A stretch of 44,719 bases of DNA from Lactiplantibacillus xiangfangensis (GTDB lineage: Bacteria > Bacillota > Bacilli > Lactobacillales > Lactobacillaceae): assembly GCF_001438845.1 (NCBI RefSeq), contig NZ_JQCL01000098.1, positions 55,187-99,905 on the forward strand. The letters are read 5' to 3'. The position numbers and the translations under genes were made by a program. Shown in pieces: positions 8,601-16,045 of this stretch. The notes beneath the pieces were generated by a model that saw only the letters and a list, made by a program, of their open reading frames with translations, was not told the origin of the DNA and searched no databases. The stretch's first letter is position 1. Each line of letters starts with the position of its first letter.

Positions 8601-9283
8601 ATGGTAAACCAGGAACAGATGGTAAACCAGGAACAGATGGTCAACCGGGTCCAGATGGCAAACCGGGTGCAGACGGTAAGCCAGGAACAGATGGTCAACC
8701 AGGCGCAGACGGTAAACCAGGTGCAGACGGTAAGCCAGGCGCAGACGGTAAGCCAGGTGTAGATGGCATGCCAGCCACCTCAGGACAAGCAGGCACTGAT
8801 GGCAAACCGGGCGCAGACGGTAAACCAGGTGTAGATGGTAAGTCAGGTGCAGACGGCAAACCAGGTCCAGATGGCAAGCCAGGAGTAGACGGTAAACCAG
8901 GTCCAGATGGCAAGCCAGGAGTAGACGGTAAACCAGGTCAGCCAGGCACAGACGGCAAGCCGGGTCCAGATGGCAAACCGGGTGTAGATGGTCAACCAGG
9001 CGCAGACGGTCAGTCAGGTGCTAAGGGTCAAGATGGTGACAAAGGTTCAGCAGGTACTGGCATCCAAGCTGGCTCCAGCAGCCAATCAACCACAACCGGC
9101 CAAGCAGAAGCAACTGCAACGCCAACTGATCAAGCTAGCTCAAGCAGCACAACTAGCCAATCATCAACTGGTTGGTTACCACAAACCGGCGAACAAGTTC
9201 AGAAATGGCTTGGAATTGCTGGGTTAGCATTATTAGCTGCAACTAGTGGTGTTGTGATGTGGTTCCGTAAACGCCGCGTTTAA
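5627..9283 (+). CDS. LPQTG-anchored surface protein with LamG-, cohesin/dockerin-, alkaline phosphatase- and collagen-like regions
   Basis: ATG 5627 is used with TTGGAG upstream; a GTG at 5615 overlaps that site. The 1218-residue product has, in order: a signal peptide (to ~residue 28); a LamG/concanavalin-like domain (~80-255); a cohesin-like beta domain (~265-400); a dockerin-like calcium loop [12 protein letters not shown] (~411); and an alkaline-phosphatase/sulfatase superfamily domain (~445-750). The last shows TTDGGGN, a likely nucleophile in [22 protein letters not shown] and NHDIF. These are followed by a second cohesin-like domain (~755-865), roughly 80 Gly-X-Y collagen-like triplets (~890-1135), a Ser/Thr linker, and LPQTG (~1183) with helix and RKRR tail. 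Sortase would link it to the wall, with the collagen-like stalk holding a phosphatase or phosphodiesterase outward. The substrate is unknown. Confidence 0.88.
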   Translation: MKPRVLTTLLICSSILTTTVTPAVAAVTNSNESSATMVKSAAATKAKADTPTTTNAVSDSAFVDLQVKNGQLTDLKGQTNWVKKGNPTTTTDPELPGEVHNFDGKSGFYTVFSSAQFDKLKNGMAIEAYFKYDPAADTAHEHEIFSSQESGGLGLGVQNGKVTFFANDGHSYKEPSGDLRVGHWVHAVGVIDKNKTASLYLDGKLVQSLPMPGNLRLAQGTNDFVLGGDAHPGTHVQSQMTGKVKSARLYDHTLTAEQVAALNKEASAETHEVFLGNQAVETMMTGAKAVAIGHTYGLKVHARQVKAGEPGETAIDVVFDPTMLQFDNAERTLGGSKTVVKHVADGRLQITSTAALTTDAFIKYAKTRLAHVNFTAKKAGTTKVSFEQITESGKTQLGTPQTIQIHGKKALDFNGDGVIGVGDIIKAPDAQKAAVAKNAEIRPYKHVVVLTTDGGGNSWDPKGMYHAKGTGTPAWTTDPNILAKRKNPYLLDLFNNKFAMSTTAKSVQPAISAQNYISMLHGRPWGTLPKEYQGTNTSMGENYFADFGKEKPQFPSVFKILQDNNPTQGAAAFAEWGQIVNAIVEPDASVKTKNSQSLKSFDDVADYIGTSAFDSTSMVYMQSDFMDHTGHGSGWFNDNYWSKYSQYDGMFKKVMDQLEKTGHIHDTLVIANADHGGAGTNHGANNGPNHDIFIALGGETVDSGRRLKGGSNSDITALVLDALQVPNVPHMQDSKVFDKSAFLSQAELAKKKRGNVKKVNLHRQGNKAIIDIADNNDKRALGAVDMEVKLDGRDIDSIEAASGVKILRKDVENGVLKLTVSFDKQPAGKLATINFKSVARAASKVSLEKAMAASQDGTEILADLATDDTTPEQPGTEVKPGIDGEQPSTDGKPGPDGQPGTDGKPGPDGQPGTDGKPGTDGQPGTDGKPGTDGKPGTDGKPGTDGKPGPDGQPGADGKPGPDGQPGTDGKPGTDGQPGTDGKPGSDGKPGTDGKPGTDGKPGTDGQPGPDGKPGADGKPGTDGQPGADGKPGADGKPGADGKPGVDGMPATSGQAGTDGKPGADGKPGVDGKSGADGKPGPDGKPGVDGKPGPDGKPGVDGKPGQPGTDGKPGPDGKPGVDGQPGADGQSGAKGQDGDKGSAGTGIQAGSSSQSTTTGQAEATATPTDQASSSSTTSQSSTGWLPQTGEQVQKWLGIAGLALLAATSGVVMWFRKRRV
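8296..9040 (+). repeat. 18-bp-periodic coding repeats for collagen-like Gly-X-Y
   Basis: Units of nine bases encode GKPG-xD and GQPG-xD triplets in near-perfect tandem. One break, ATS in place of a Gly triplet, occurs near 8770. Such DNA is prone to change in length by slippage. Confidence 0.9.
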
Positions 9284-9318
9284 ATTTGTTTCCTTATTTT
9301 TAAAGTAAAATACCATAA

Positions 9319-9353
9319 AGAGTCTTCCAAATAGTTTTTGGGAGGCTTTTTTT
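9319..9353 (+). terminator. Rho-independent terminator of the surface protein gene
   Basis: The stem AGTCTTCCA / TGGGAGGCT (with G-U pairs) is followed by seven T residues. Confidence 0.8.
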
Positions 9354-9449
9354 GCGACTAATGGGGAATAAGCCAAGTGTTTTGAATGAATGCTGGATTT
9401 ATTTACCCACAAATCATGGATCATTGGTGATGACTTGAAGATCAGCACT

Positions 9450-9478
9450 TAACTTAATCCGGATTATCGGATAGAATG
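9450..9478 (+). promoter_or_regulatory. possible promoter of a small RNA
   Basis: TTAACT at 9450-9455 and TAGAAT at 9473-9478 have a 17-bp spacer. The -35 box is weak. No gene starts downstream before the terminator at 9527-9564. Confidence 0.35.
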
Positions 9479-9484
9479 GGATTG

Positions 9485-9564
9485 CCTTGGGAGGCGCGCT
9501 TTCAATAGTTAAAGCGGCGTGTAAAGAAGCACTTCGGACGAATTAATGGTCTGGAGTGCTTTTT
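9485..9564 (+). ncRNA. candidate small RNA with its own terminator
   Basis: The segment lies in the 370-bp gap between the surface protein and the CadD-like gene. It contains a first hairpin, GCGCGCTTT / AAAGCGGCGT, and ends in a terminator, AAGCACT (9527-9533) with AGTGCTT (9555-9561) and T residues. No open frame is present. It could be a short trans-acting RNA or the leftover 3' end of a lost gene; the possible promoter just upstream favours the first. Confidence 0.4.
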
Positions 9565-9655
9565 AGCGTCTAAAATCGAAAGGTCAGTTTAATTTGTCCT
9601 TTACATATTACATATGCGACATTTAATATATATTAAAGAGAGTGAGGGATGCAAT

Positions 9656-10219
9656 TTGAATTATGGATTATTGGCGTTAACATTTTTGAGTGTTAACTTG
9701 GATTTCTTTTTCATGATGATCTTTTTACTAAAGAAGTACCGGGTTTGGCAAGTATTAGTCGGGTACCTGCTAGGAAACCTACTATTATTAACGGCGAGCT
9801 TCTTTATCGGTAAGACGCTGGCTTTATTCTTACCAGAGTGGTTACTGGGAATACTTGGCTTTTTGCCGATTTGGATGGCCTTTCGCGATGATGACGATGA
9901 TGACGGGGACAAGACGAGTCGTTCGCCTGTTTTGAGTGTGTTAGTCACTTACTTATCAGTCTGTGCGGGGTGTAATCTGTCCATCTTTTTACCAGTTTTA
10001 GTTGGGGAAACGATGGGACACTTTTTAATGACTTTAGGGTTCATTGGTGTTTTGACGATTATCGTGGTCTTTTTGATTAAACTAGTGGCGGATATTCCGG
10101 CCGTGGAACGGGTCATGACGGCCCACGGTGAGCGGTTGATGAAGATTTGCTACGTCTTGATTGGATTGTACGTCTTTTGGGATAGCGGCTTAATTAGTCA
10201 TTTAATGGCATTGATATAG
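9656..10219 (+). CDS. CadD/LysE-type heavy-metal exporter-like membrane protein
   Basis: The start is taken as TTG 9656, seven bases after GTGAGGG; an upstream ATG at 9614 lacks a ribosome site. The 188-residue product has about five or six hydrophobic helices and matches the CadD cadmium-resistance family. The matches are a helix-1 SVNLDFFF motif where CadD proteins have NIDD, a short acidic run of six Asp in the middle loop, and CAGCNLSIFLP in place of NxSIYIP. The altered metal-site residues and the neighbouring Zn/Co-type ArsR sensor make a metal other than cadmium plausible (inference). It forms a unit with the regulator 17 bp downstream. Confidence 0.75.
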   Translation: MNYGLLALTFLSVNLDFFFMMIFLLKKYRVWQVLVGYLLGNLLLLTASFFIGKTLALFLPEWLLGILGFLPIWMAFRDDDDDDGDKTSRSPVLSVLVTYLSVCAGCNLSIFLPVLVGETMGHFLMTLGFIGVLTIIVVFLIKLVADIPAVERVMTAHGERLMKICYVLIGLYVFWDSGLISHLMALI

Positions 10220-10236
10220 GAACGGAGGATGCTTAG

Positions 10237-10560
10237 ATGGATGTTAGTGAACCGATTTTAGCGGAAGCCGTTAAAATTTATAAGGTGCTTAGCAATGTGA
10301 ACCGGATTAAAATTTTGTACTTCTTGGAAAATAATGAAGCTGATGTTTCAAGTATTGTGGACCATGTCCAGCTAGCGCAGCCGATTGTGTCGCACCAATT
10401 AGCCATTTTATTTCGATATCAGTTGGTCACGCGGAGTAAACGGGGCAAACACGTCTATTACTGTCTGGATGACCCGCACATCTTAGAAATGGTCAACGCA
10501 ATGTTGGGTCACGTGGCGCATGAAATTAAGCACGCGCCCCATCCAGGACGCTCTATTTAG
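10237..10560 (+). CDS. ArsR/SmtB-family metal sensor with an alpha-5 site
   Basis: The 107-residue winged-helix protein has the recognition region ADVSSIVDHVQLAQPIVSHQL. It carries no Cys in the alpha-3 ELCVCDL position used by CadC/ArsR. In the last helix it has D-x-H-x10-H-x2-H (DPHILEMVNAMLGHVAH), the complete alpha-5 site known from CzrA, SmtB and NmtR sensors of Zn or Co/Ni. It probably represses the CadD-like gene upstream and itself until metal binds. GGAGG precedes the ATG. Confidence 0.88.
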   Translation: MDVSEPILAEAVKIYKVLSNVNRIKILYFLENNEADVSSIVDHVQLAQPIVSHQLAILFRYQLVTRSKRGKHVYYCLDDPHILEMVNAMLGHVAHEIKHAPHPGRSI

Positions 10561-10651
10561 TTATTTATGGTGTTTACCGTGTAATTGATTGCCAGCAGGT
10601 CTAATATTAGTGATAATAAGGATATTATCAAAACCAACGGGGGCGTAGCCG

Positions 10652-11329
10652 GTGAAAGTCAGCTTATCAAAACATCAGTTGATCAGTGTGGCCGCAGTAC
10701 TGGCGGCGCTACTGATCGTACTGCTAGCAATTCGGTACCACGGTACATGGGAGATGTTACGTGAACAAGTCTTTGACCAGGCAGCAATCGTGGCCCAAGT
10801 TCGGCGTCATCGGGCCGTCGATATTTTATTAGTGGTTCCGCTACTGATTTGTTTTTCAATCATTCCCGGTGCACCGGTGGCGACCATTAGCGTGATTGCG
10901 GGGATCTGTTTTGGTAAGGGCCTGGGTGCCGTCCTCAACATTATCGGAATTACGCTAGGCAACTTGATTGCCCAACGGGTCTTTAACCGCGTGACTGAAA
11001 AACAGACCGCTAAACCGAGTAAGATTGTTGATGCGATTGAAAACATGCGACACCCATTACTAGGAATTATTATTGGGTACACGATTCCATTCATTCCAAC
11101 GTCATTAGTGAGTTTGGCGGCAATCAAGACGGGGGTGACGCCACGTAAACTCGCACTGGCAACGTTGGTCGGAAGTATTCCAACCGCCGTGATCTACGCT
11201 TGTGGCGGGGATGAACTCATCAAGGCCCACTTTAAAAATGCGTTGGGATTAGCCGTCATCGTTGTGTTATTGATCGGGTTACTCTGGTTGATTCGCCACG
11301 ACCGGCGTGCAAATACTAAAACTGAATAA
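10652..11329 (+). CDS. TVP38/TMEM64-family (DedA superfamily) membrane protein
   Basis: The start is GTG 10652 after ACGGGGGC. The 225-residue product has five or six helices and the VTT-domain signature: a re-entrant segment SIIPGAPVATISVIAGICFG, LGNLIAQR, and a second half YTIPFIPTSLVSLAAIKTGV. Members are thought to move lipids or ions across the membrane; the role here is unknown. It sits 91 bp after the ArsR gene and ends before a terminator. Confidence 0.85.
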   Translation: MKVSLSKHQLISVAAVLAALLIVLLAIRYHGTWEMLREQVFDQAAIVAQVRRHRAVDILLVVPLLICFSIIPGAPVATISVIAGICFGKGLGAVLNIIGITLGNLIAQRVFNRVTEKQTAKPSKIVDAIENMRHPLLGIIIGYTIPFIPTSLVSLAAIKTGVTPRKLALATLVGSIPTAVIYACGGDELIKAHFKNALGLAVIVVLLIGLLWLIRHDRRANTKTE

Positions 11330-11331
11330 CT

Positions 11332-11380
11332 AAAATACCGATTGTAAGTCATTAAAATGATGACCCGCAATCGGTATTTT
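11332..11380 (+). terminator. Rho-independent terminator
   Basis: The perfect 13-bp stem AAAATACCGATTG / CAATCGGTATTTT also serves the convergent small gene on the other strand. Confidence 0.85.
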
Positions 11381-11396
11381 GGTTAATAGAACGCAA

Positions 11397-11675
11397 TTAT
11401 TGCATGACTGGTGGATTATTGTGGTGCTTTAAATCATTAATTTGCTCAGCGGTCAATGGGATCGTTTTGAGCGGTAGAAAGTGTTCCGAGAGTTCAGTAC
11501 TAGGATCTGCTTTGAAAATGATGACTGCCATATTTTCTAAATCTAACCGATAAACTAACCGTTGTTGCACCGTTTTGACGTAAACCGCCGTATCTGTAAA
11601 TGGTCGCCACGTGAATTCAGTGGTGGGTAAAAGGTACCACCGTTCTAATGCATCGTAAGTCTCGTTTGGGGTCAA
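11397..11675 (-). CDS. hypothetical protein, 92 residues, TTG start
   Basis: TTG at 11675 follows AAAGGAG by nine bases. The soluble product (DALERWYLLPTTEFTWRPF near its N-terminus) has no known motif, signal peptide or membrane helix. It is alone on the minus strand between two terminators. Ribosome site and codon use support a real gene of unknown function. Confidence 0.6.
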   Translation of the reverse strand: MTPNETYDALERWYLLPTTEFTWRPFTDTAVYVKTVQQRLVYRLDLENMAVIIFKADPSTELSEHFLPLKTIPLTAEQINDLKHHNNPPVMQ

Positions 11676-11776
11676 TTCTGAACGCTCCTTTCAATCCTTA
11701 ACACAAGGTCATTATAAGACGTTTAGGAATAATATTCAATTAAAGTTCACCACACCTAAAATAATTATAATCAAAT

Positions 11777-11817
11777 AAAAAGATCTTACAATCTCAACGG
11801 ATTGCAAGATCTTTTTT
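11777..11817 (-). terminator. terminator of the mntH-usp operon
   Basis: AAAAAGATCTT plus CAATC pair with GATTG plus AAGATCTTTTT. The T run is on either strand; the only gene reading into it closely is usp on the minus strand. Confidence 0.85.
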
Positions 11818-11827
11818 AGTCGTGAAT

Positions 11828-12259
11828 TTAGCGAATCACTAATACGGCAATTGGGGCATATTTAGCCATGTAAGCGGCTTGGCTCCCAAAGTGCTTCGCA
11901 ATGCCCTTTTTCGCAAGGGACCCGATGATTAAAAGGTCGGGCTGAACGTGGGGAATCACTTCTTTAACGATGGTTTCACCAGGTTCACCTTCAGCGATGA
12001 CCGTGCGAACCTTTGTCAGACCAGCATCTTGAGCTTGTTTTTGGTATTTGGCCAGGTGTTGTTCGAGTTCATCACGTTCACCGTGTACGTAGTCTTTACT
12101 CAAAGCTTGATAGACGTTCATGTCATCATTTTCCAAAATAGAAACGATGATCAATTCAGCGTCGTCTTGCTTAGCTTGGTGAATGGCGTAGTTGAAGGCG
12201 AGTAGGGCGTCGGCTGAGTCGTCGACCCCGACCAGAATTCGTTTAAATTTTGTAGCCAT
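11828..12259 (-). CDS. universal stress protein, UspA family
   Basis: The 143-residue product has the N-terminal strand and first loop ILVGVDDSADA. It also has the C-terminal nucleotide-loop region IIGSLAKKGIAKHFGSQAAY, which keeps the final Gly-Ser but not the full G-x2-G-x9-G pattern, so ATP binding is uncertain. Its ATG overlaps the mntH stop codon by one base (TAATG), with AAAGGAGAG inside the end of mntH. The two genes are thus one translationally coupled operon, implying a role in manganese-linked stress physiology (inference). Confidence 0.9.
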   Translation of the reverse strand: MATKFKRILVGVDDSADALLAFNYAIHQAKQDDAELIIVSILENDDMNVYQALSKDYVHGERDELEQHLAKYQKQAQDAGLTKVRTVIAEGEPGETIVKEVIPHVQPDLLIIGSLAKKGIAKHFGSQAAYMAKYAPIAVLVIR

Positions 12260-13848
12260 TATTCAGCACTCTCCTTTGCTTTGGCGGCCAGTTTAGCCGC
12301 GTAACGTTGGTTGCCACGGTGCAAGTCATAGATGGTCCAAACTAAGAGGGCGAGAACCGCCGCAATTAGAAGCCAAGCAATGACATTAGCTAAATCAGTT
12401 TGTGTCGCGGTCGGATTGCTACCGAAGAAGGCGGCAATCTGGTCGGGTAGACCAATCAAGTTTAAGACGGTTAAACCAATGACGGAGACCCAACCACAAA
12501 CTTTTAACCACAGACTGTTCTTAAAACGATGGCCCATTTCAGCCGCACTGTCGGTCATCATCAGTAATGGTAACATCGAGAACGGTAAGGCAAAGGCCAG
12601 GAACACTTGCGAATTATTCATTAAATCATTTAACGCCGTATGTTCGTCAATGGCGCTCTTGCCACTAGTTAAGGCCACACAGATCAAGACGGGAATCACA
12701 GAAATCAACCGGGTGACTAAGCGGCGTAACCATAGTGGCATCCGCATGTGGACGAAACCTTCCATAATCACTTGCCCGGTCAAAGTCCCAGTAATGGTTG
12801 AGTTTTGACCAGAGGCTAATAGGGCGATGGCGAATAAGGCTGAAAGCACACCGGATTTTGCAACGTTGATTAAGATTCCGTTACTGAGCATTGATGTATC
12901 AGATAATGCGTGATACAACCCGAAAAATGAAGGGTCTCTAACCGCGCCACTCTTGAAGACGGCAACCCCCATGATAAGTAGGAGGGCGTTAACGAAGAAG
13001 GCCGCTGTCAGTTGAATGTTTGAATCCCAGCTGGCAAACTTAACGGTCCGCGCCACGTCTGCTTCATCGCTGTGATCAATTTTTCGAGTTTGCGAAATCG
13101 CAGAGTGCAAGTAAAGGTTATGTGGCATGACCGTTGCCCCAATGATCCCAAGTGAACCGGACAGTGGGGTCATCCCATTGACGGAACGAGCCGTTGAGAA
13201 GGTGGCAGCTGTTGGCACGAGGCCTTTAATCACACCACCCCAATCAGGGTTAGATAAAGCAACTTGATAAACAAAGACAAATAGGATAACTAAGATTAAA
13301 CAAACAACGATGGCTTCAATTTTCCGGAAACCAATTTTAGTTAATAACAATAAGAGCAAAACATCAAAAACGGTAATAAAAACTGAAATTACTAAAGGAA
13401 TTCCGAATAATAGATATAACGCAATGGCAGCCCCGATAACTTCCGCAATATCGGTTGCCATGATGGCAAATTCAGTTAAAATCCACAAAACAATTCCGAG
13501 GGACTTACTCGTCCGGGCACGGATGGCTTGGGCCAAATCCATCTGACTCACGATACCAAGTTTAGCGGCCATGTATTGAAGCAACATCGCAATCAAACTT
13601 GATATCAAGATGACAGACATTAACATGTACTGATAGTTTTGCCCACCAGTAATGGAAGTTGACCAGTTGCCGGGATCCATGTAACCAACGGCAACTAAGG
13701 CGCCAGGGCCTGAATAGGCAAACAGTGTTTTCCAGAAATTAAGGTTCTTAGGAACTTCGATCGTACCGTTAATTTCTTCTAGGGATGGGCCGTTCGCATA
13801 TTCAATCAGTTTATGCTTGCGGGTTGGGATAGTTTCTTTTTCACTCAA
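12259..13848 (-). CDS. mntH: Nramp-type divalent metal (Mn2+/H+) transporter MntH, copy 1
   Basis: The family signatures are clear: GYMDPGNWSTSITGG in helix 1 (metal-binding DPGN), MPHNLYLHS in helix 6 (MPH) and about 11 membrane helices. TTG 13848 is preferred as the start because AAAGGTGG lies eight bases upstream; the same arrangement occurs at the second mntH. GTG 13860 would overlap the ribosome site. The product is 529 residues. The promoter on the minus strand has TACAAT at 13899-13894 and an MntR-type operator just upstream of the -35 region. The transporter imports manganese, of which lactobacilli hold very large amounts. Confidence 0.93.
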   Translation of the reverse strand: MSEKETIPTRKHKLIEYANGPSLEEINGTIEVPKNLNFWKTLFAYSGPGALVAVGYMDPGNWSTSITGGQNYQYMLMSVILISSLIAMLLQYMAAKLGIVSQMDLAQAIRARTSKSLGIVLWILTEFAIMATDIAEVIGAAIALYLLFGIPLVISVFITVFDVLLLLLLTKIGFRKIEAIVVCLILVILFVFVYQVALSNPDWGGVIKGLVPTAATFSTARSVNGMTPLSGSLGIIGATVMPHNLYLHSAISQTRKIDHSDEADVARTVKFASWDSNIQLTAAFFVNALLLIMGVAVFKSGAVRDPSFFGLYHALSDTSMLSNGILINVAKSGVLSALFAIALLASGQNSTITGTLTGQVIMEGFVHMRMPLWLRRLVTRLISVIPVLICVALTSGKSAIDEHTALNDLMNNSQVFLAFALPFSMLPLLMMTDSAAEMGHRFKNSLWLKVCGWVSVIGLTVLNLIGLPDQIAAFFGSNPTATQTDLANVIAWLLIAAVLALLVWTIYDLHRGNQRYAAKLAAKAKESAE

Positions 13849-13927
13849 GTGCAATTCCACCTTTCTCTATTTCAAAACATTTGAACAATTGTTATTGTAC
13901 AATAAAAAATACAAAACTGAAATACTT

Positions 13928-13945
13928 TTTTAGGTAGACCTACAA
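13928..13945. promoter_or_regulatory. MntR/DtxR-type operator upstream of mntH copy 1
   Basis: The inverted repeat TAGGT-AG-ACCTA at 13931-13942, with T/A flanks, matches the known pattern of manganese-dependent DtxR-family operators (TTAGGTNNACCTAA). It lies 6 bp upstream of the putative -35 element of mntH. Confidence 0.7.
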
Positions 13946-14255
13946 AATTCGAATTTAGCGGTTAACAAAATAGCTACGGCTTGGATTCGAATTTCGTGGT
14001 AGTAAATCGGGCCCGTTATTAGGATGAAAAGGTAAGCTTTTAAGTAGTGAGCTAACTAATTTATTGTTTAATTTTTAAAATTGGTATAGGTGTAAAATCG
14101 ACGTTAAAAACATAAATTATATCGGCAGTTTGTAAGTTAACCAACGGTATAATCAATAATTGGGTTGTAAAATTGGTTAAACACTTAATATAATGGTAAA
14201 CATCTTTTTATATTTAATTTTTTATACAATACTTTTTGATTTGTTTAAAATGTTC

Positions 14256-14284
14256 TTGATTGTATATACAATATCGCTTAAAAT
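14256..14284 (+). promoter_or_regulatory. promoter of the glycosylasparaginase-PTS operon
   Basis: TTGATT at 14256-14261 and TAAAAT at 14279-14284 have a 17-bp spacer. The spacer is mostly occupied by a palindrome, and a cre site covers the expected start point. Confidence 0.7.
14259..14272. promoter_or_regulatory. HutC-type GntR operator
   Basis: A perfect 14-bp palindrome, ATTGTATATACAAT, has the core GTATATAC, which fits the HutC-subfamily pattern GT-M-TA-K-AC. It lies between the -35 and -10 boxes of the operon that encodes a HutC-type regulator two genes later, so autoregulation by steric block is likely (inference). Confidence 0.65.
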
Positions 14285-14290
14285 AGTGGG

Positions 14291-14304
14291 TGAAAACGAT
14301 TACA
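14291..14304 (+). promoter_or_regulatory. cre site (CcpA operator)
   Basis: TGAAAACGATTACA matches the consensus TGWAANCGNTNWCA at every position. It lies over the expected transcription start, the position typical for catabolite repression. Confidence 0.8.
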
Positions 14305-14333
14305 ACGTTAAAAATCAAAAGGAGTGATGAGTA

Positions 14334-15287
14334 ATGGCAATTGCAATGATTGGAACTTGGCGGATGGCTTATGAAGGCCTAGAAAAAGGCCTTGAAGCAA
14401 TGAAAAAAGGGCAATCCAGTGGTGATGCCGTGGAAACGGCAATTACGACCGTTGAGGATTACCCATATTTTAAATCGGTGGGCTATGGTGGCTTGCCAAA
14501 TGCAAATGGTCTAGTTGAAATGGACGCGGCCTTCATGGATGGAGATACCTTCGCAGTTGGTGCCGTAGCGGGTATTAGTGATGTGAAAAATCCGGTCAGT
14601 GTTGCCAGAAAGTTAAGTCATGACCACTTTAATAGTTTTTTGGTTGGAACCGGAGCATCGGAATACGCCGCGTTAAATGGGTTCGAACGGAAAAGTATGT
14701 TAACCGAACGAGCACAAAAAATTTGGGCGAAACGCAAACGTGAAATTGAAACTAAGGGATTGAGCCCGTATGACGGCCATGACACGGTTGGAATGGTCAG
14801 TTTGGACCAGCAAGGCTCAATGAGTGTTGGGACGTCAACTTCTGGGTTATTTATGAAGAAACCAGGCCGGACTGGGGATTCCGCTTTAGTCGGCGACGGG
14901 TATTACTGTGACAGCGAAATCGGTGGCGCAGCGGCGACTGGACTTGGCGAAGATATTATGAAGGGCTGTTTGTGTTATGAAATCGTGCGCTTAATGGGAA
15001 CGGGATTATCCCCACAAGCCGCGTGTGACCAAGCAGTTTATCCGTTTGTTGAGAAATTAAAGAAACGTTATGGTAAAGCGGGCGAATTCTCATTGATTGC
15101 GCTGAATAAGGCGGGTGAATGGGGTGTCGCAACGAACGTTGAATTCACTTTTGCCGTTGGTGATGAAACTCATCCGGCGAAGGTGATGATGGCTAATCCA
15201 GGTGAGAATGGAACGACAACCATCGAGCCGATTACACAAGCTTGGATGGACGCTTATGCTAAGCGGATTAAGGCACCAATTGATTAG
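14334..15287 (+). CDS. glycosylasparaginase/isoaspartyl peptidase-like Ntn hydrolase
   Basis: The 317-residue product belongs to the T2 threonine-peptidase family, which matures by self-cleavage before a catalytic Thr. That Thr is in GHDTVGMV (about residue 152), followed by the family blocks GTSTSG and RTGDSALVGDGYY. The best overall resemblance is to N4-(beta-N-acetylglucosaminyl)-L-asparaginase rather than plant-type asparaginase. There is no signal peptide, so it acts in the cytosol. AAAGGAG lies before the ATG. It is the first gene of an operon with a PTS EIIC and dipeptidase, which suggests an imported glycosylated amino acid or peptide as substrate (inference). Confidence 0.85.
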   Translation: MAIAMIGTWRMAYEGLEKGLEAMKKGQSSGDAVETAITTVEDYPYFKSVGYGGLPNANGLVEMDAAFMDGDTFAVGAVAGISDVKNPVSVARKLSHDHFNSFLVGTGASEYAALNGFERKSMLTERAQKIWAKRKREIETKGLSPYDGHDTVGMVSLDQQGSMSVGTSTSGLFMKKPGRTGDSALVGDGYYCDSEIGGAAATGLGEDIMKGCLCYEIVRLMGTGLSPQAACDQAVYPFVEKLKKRYGKAGEFSLIALNKAGEWGVATNVEFTFAVGDETHPAKVMMANPGENGTTTIEPITQAWMDAYAKRIKAPID

Positions 15288-15305
15288 TTAAGGGACGTGG
15301 AATGG

Positions 15306-16028
15306 GTGAAAAAATATTTATACGAACAGGTGGCGGAGCAGTTAGCCGTTGCGATTCGAAAAGGAAACTATGCGGATCATCAGAAATTACCCGCTGAAAG
15401 TGACTTAGCCAAGAAGTACGGTACAAGTCGGTTAACGATGCGCAAGGCAATTGACGTCTTACAACGACAACACGTTGTAGTCAAAGACCGCAACCGCGGG
15501 ACTTACGTGTTGGCACCCATGATGCCGGAAAAGATCTCAAGTGGGGTCGATGGGTTGTCCGGTTTTACGGAAGTGGCCTTAAAGATGCATTTGCACCCGG
15601 AGACGCGGGTCCTACGGCTGACCAAATTAACGGTTGTCCCCGAACACGTTCAAGCGGCGCTACAAGTTGCCGGTGATGAACCGTTATGGCGAATCGAACG
15701 GCTACGGTTGATTGATCAGCAGCCCATGACGGTGGAACAACTGTACGTGCGGATTGCGACTTTGCCGGATCTGACAATTAGTGAGGCGAGTGGGTCGCTG
15801 TACGCACAGTTGGAGGAAACGCTGACGATTGGGTACGCTAGCCAAGAGCTGGAAGCCATTTTAATGGATGCACGGATTGCTAACTTGTTAACGGTACCCA
15901 CGGGCGCTGCGGGATTCTTATCCCACGCCGTGACTTTCTCAGTGGATGGCTATCCTATCTTGTACGACGATTCGTATTACCGTTCTGATAAATATACCTT
16001 CCATAATATCTTGTACAGACATCATTAG
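15306..16028 (+). CDS. GntR-family regulator, HutC subfamily
   Basis: GTG 15306 is preferred with AAGGGA about ten bases before; GTG 15297 sits too close to it. The 240-residue product has a winged helix-turn-helix (YADHQKLPAESDLAKKYGTSRLTMRKAIDVLQ, residues ~20-55). It is followed by a UTRA effector domain with the usual LWRIERLRLIDQQPM and YPILYDDSYYR. Effectors of this subfamily are often sugar phosphates. A matching operator is in the operon promoter. It lies 18 bp after the hydrolase gene. Confidence 0.9.
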   Translation: MKKYLYEQVAEQLAVAIRKGNYADHQKLPAESDLAKKYGTSRLTMRKAIDVLQRQHVVVKDRNRGTYVLAPMMPEKISSGVDGLSGFTEVALKMHLHPETRVLRLTKLTVVPEHVQAALQVAGDEPLWRIERLRLIDQQPMTVEQLYVRIATLPDLTISEASGSLYAQLEETLTIGYASQELEAILMDARIANLLTVPTGAAGFLSHAVTFSVDGYPILYDDSYYRSDKYTFHNILYRHH

Positions 16029-16045
16029 AAAGTAGGTTAAATCGT

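Noticed and set aside
8114-8913. Long open frames on both strands over the collagen-like repeats (8114-8554 minus, 8166-8762 plus, 8695-8913 minus)
   Set aside because: They come from the 18-bp periodic DNA, have no ribosome sites and give only repetitive peptides.
8296-9040. Short tandem repeats as a possible CRISPR array
   Set aside because: The repeats are contiguous, in frame and without spacers; they code for Gly-X-Y triplets and no cas genes are near.
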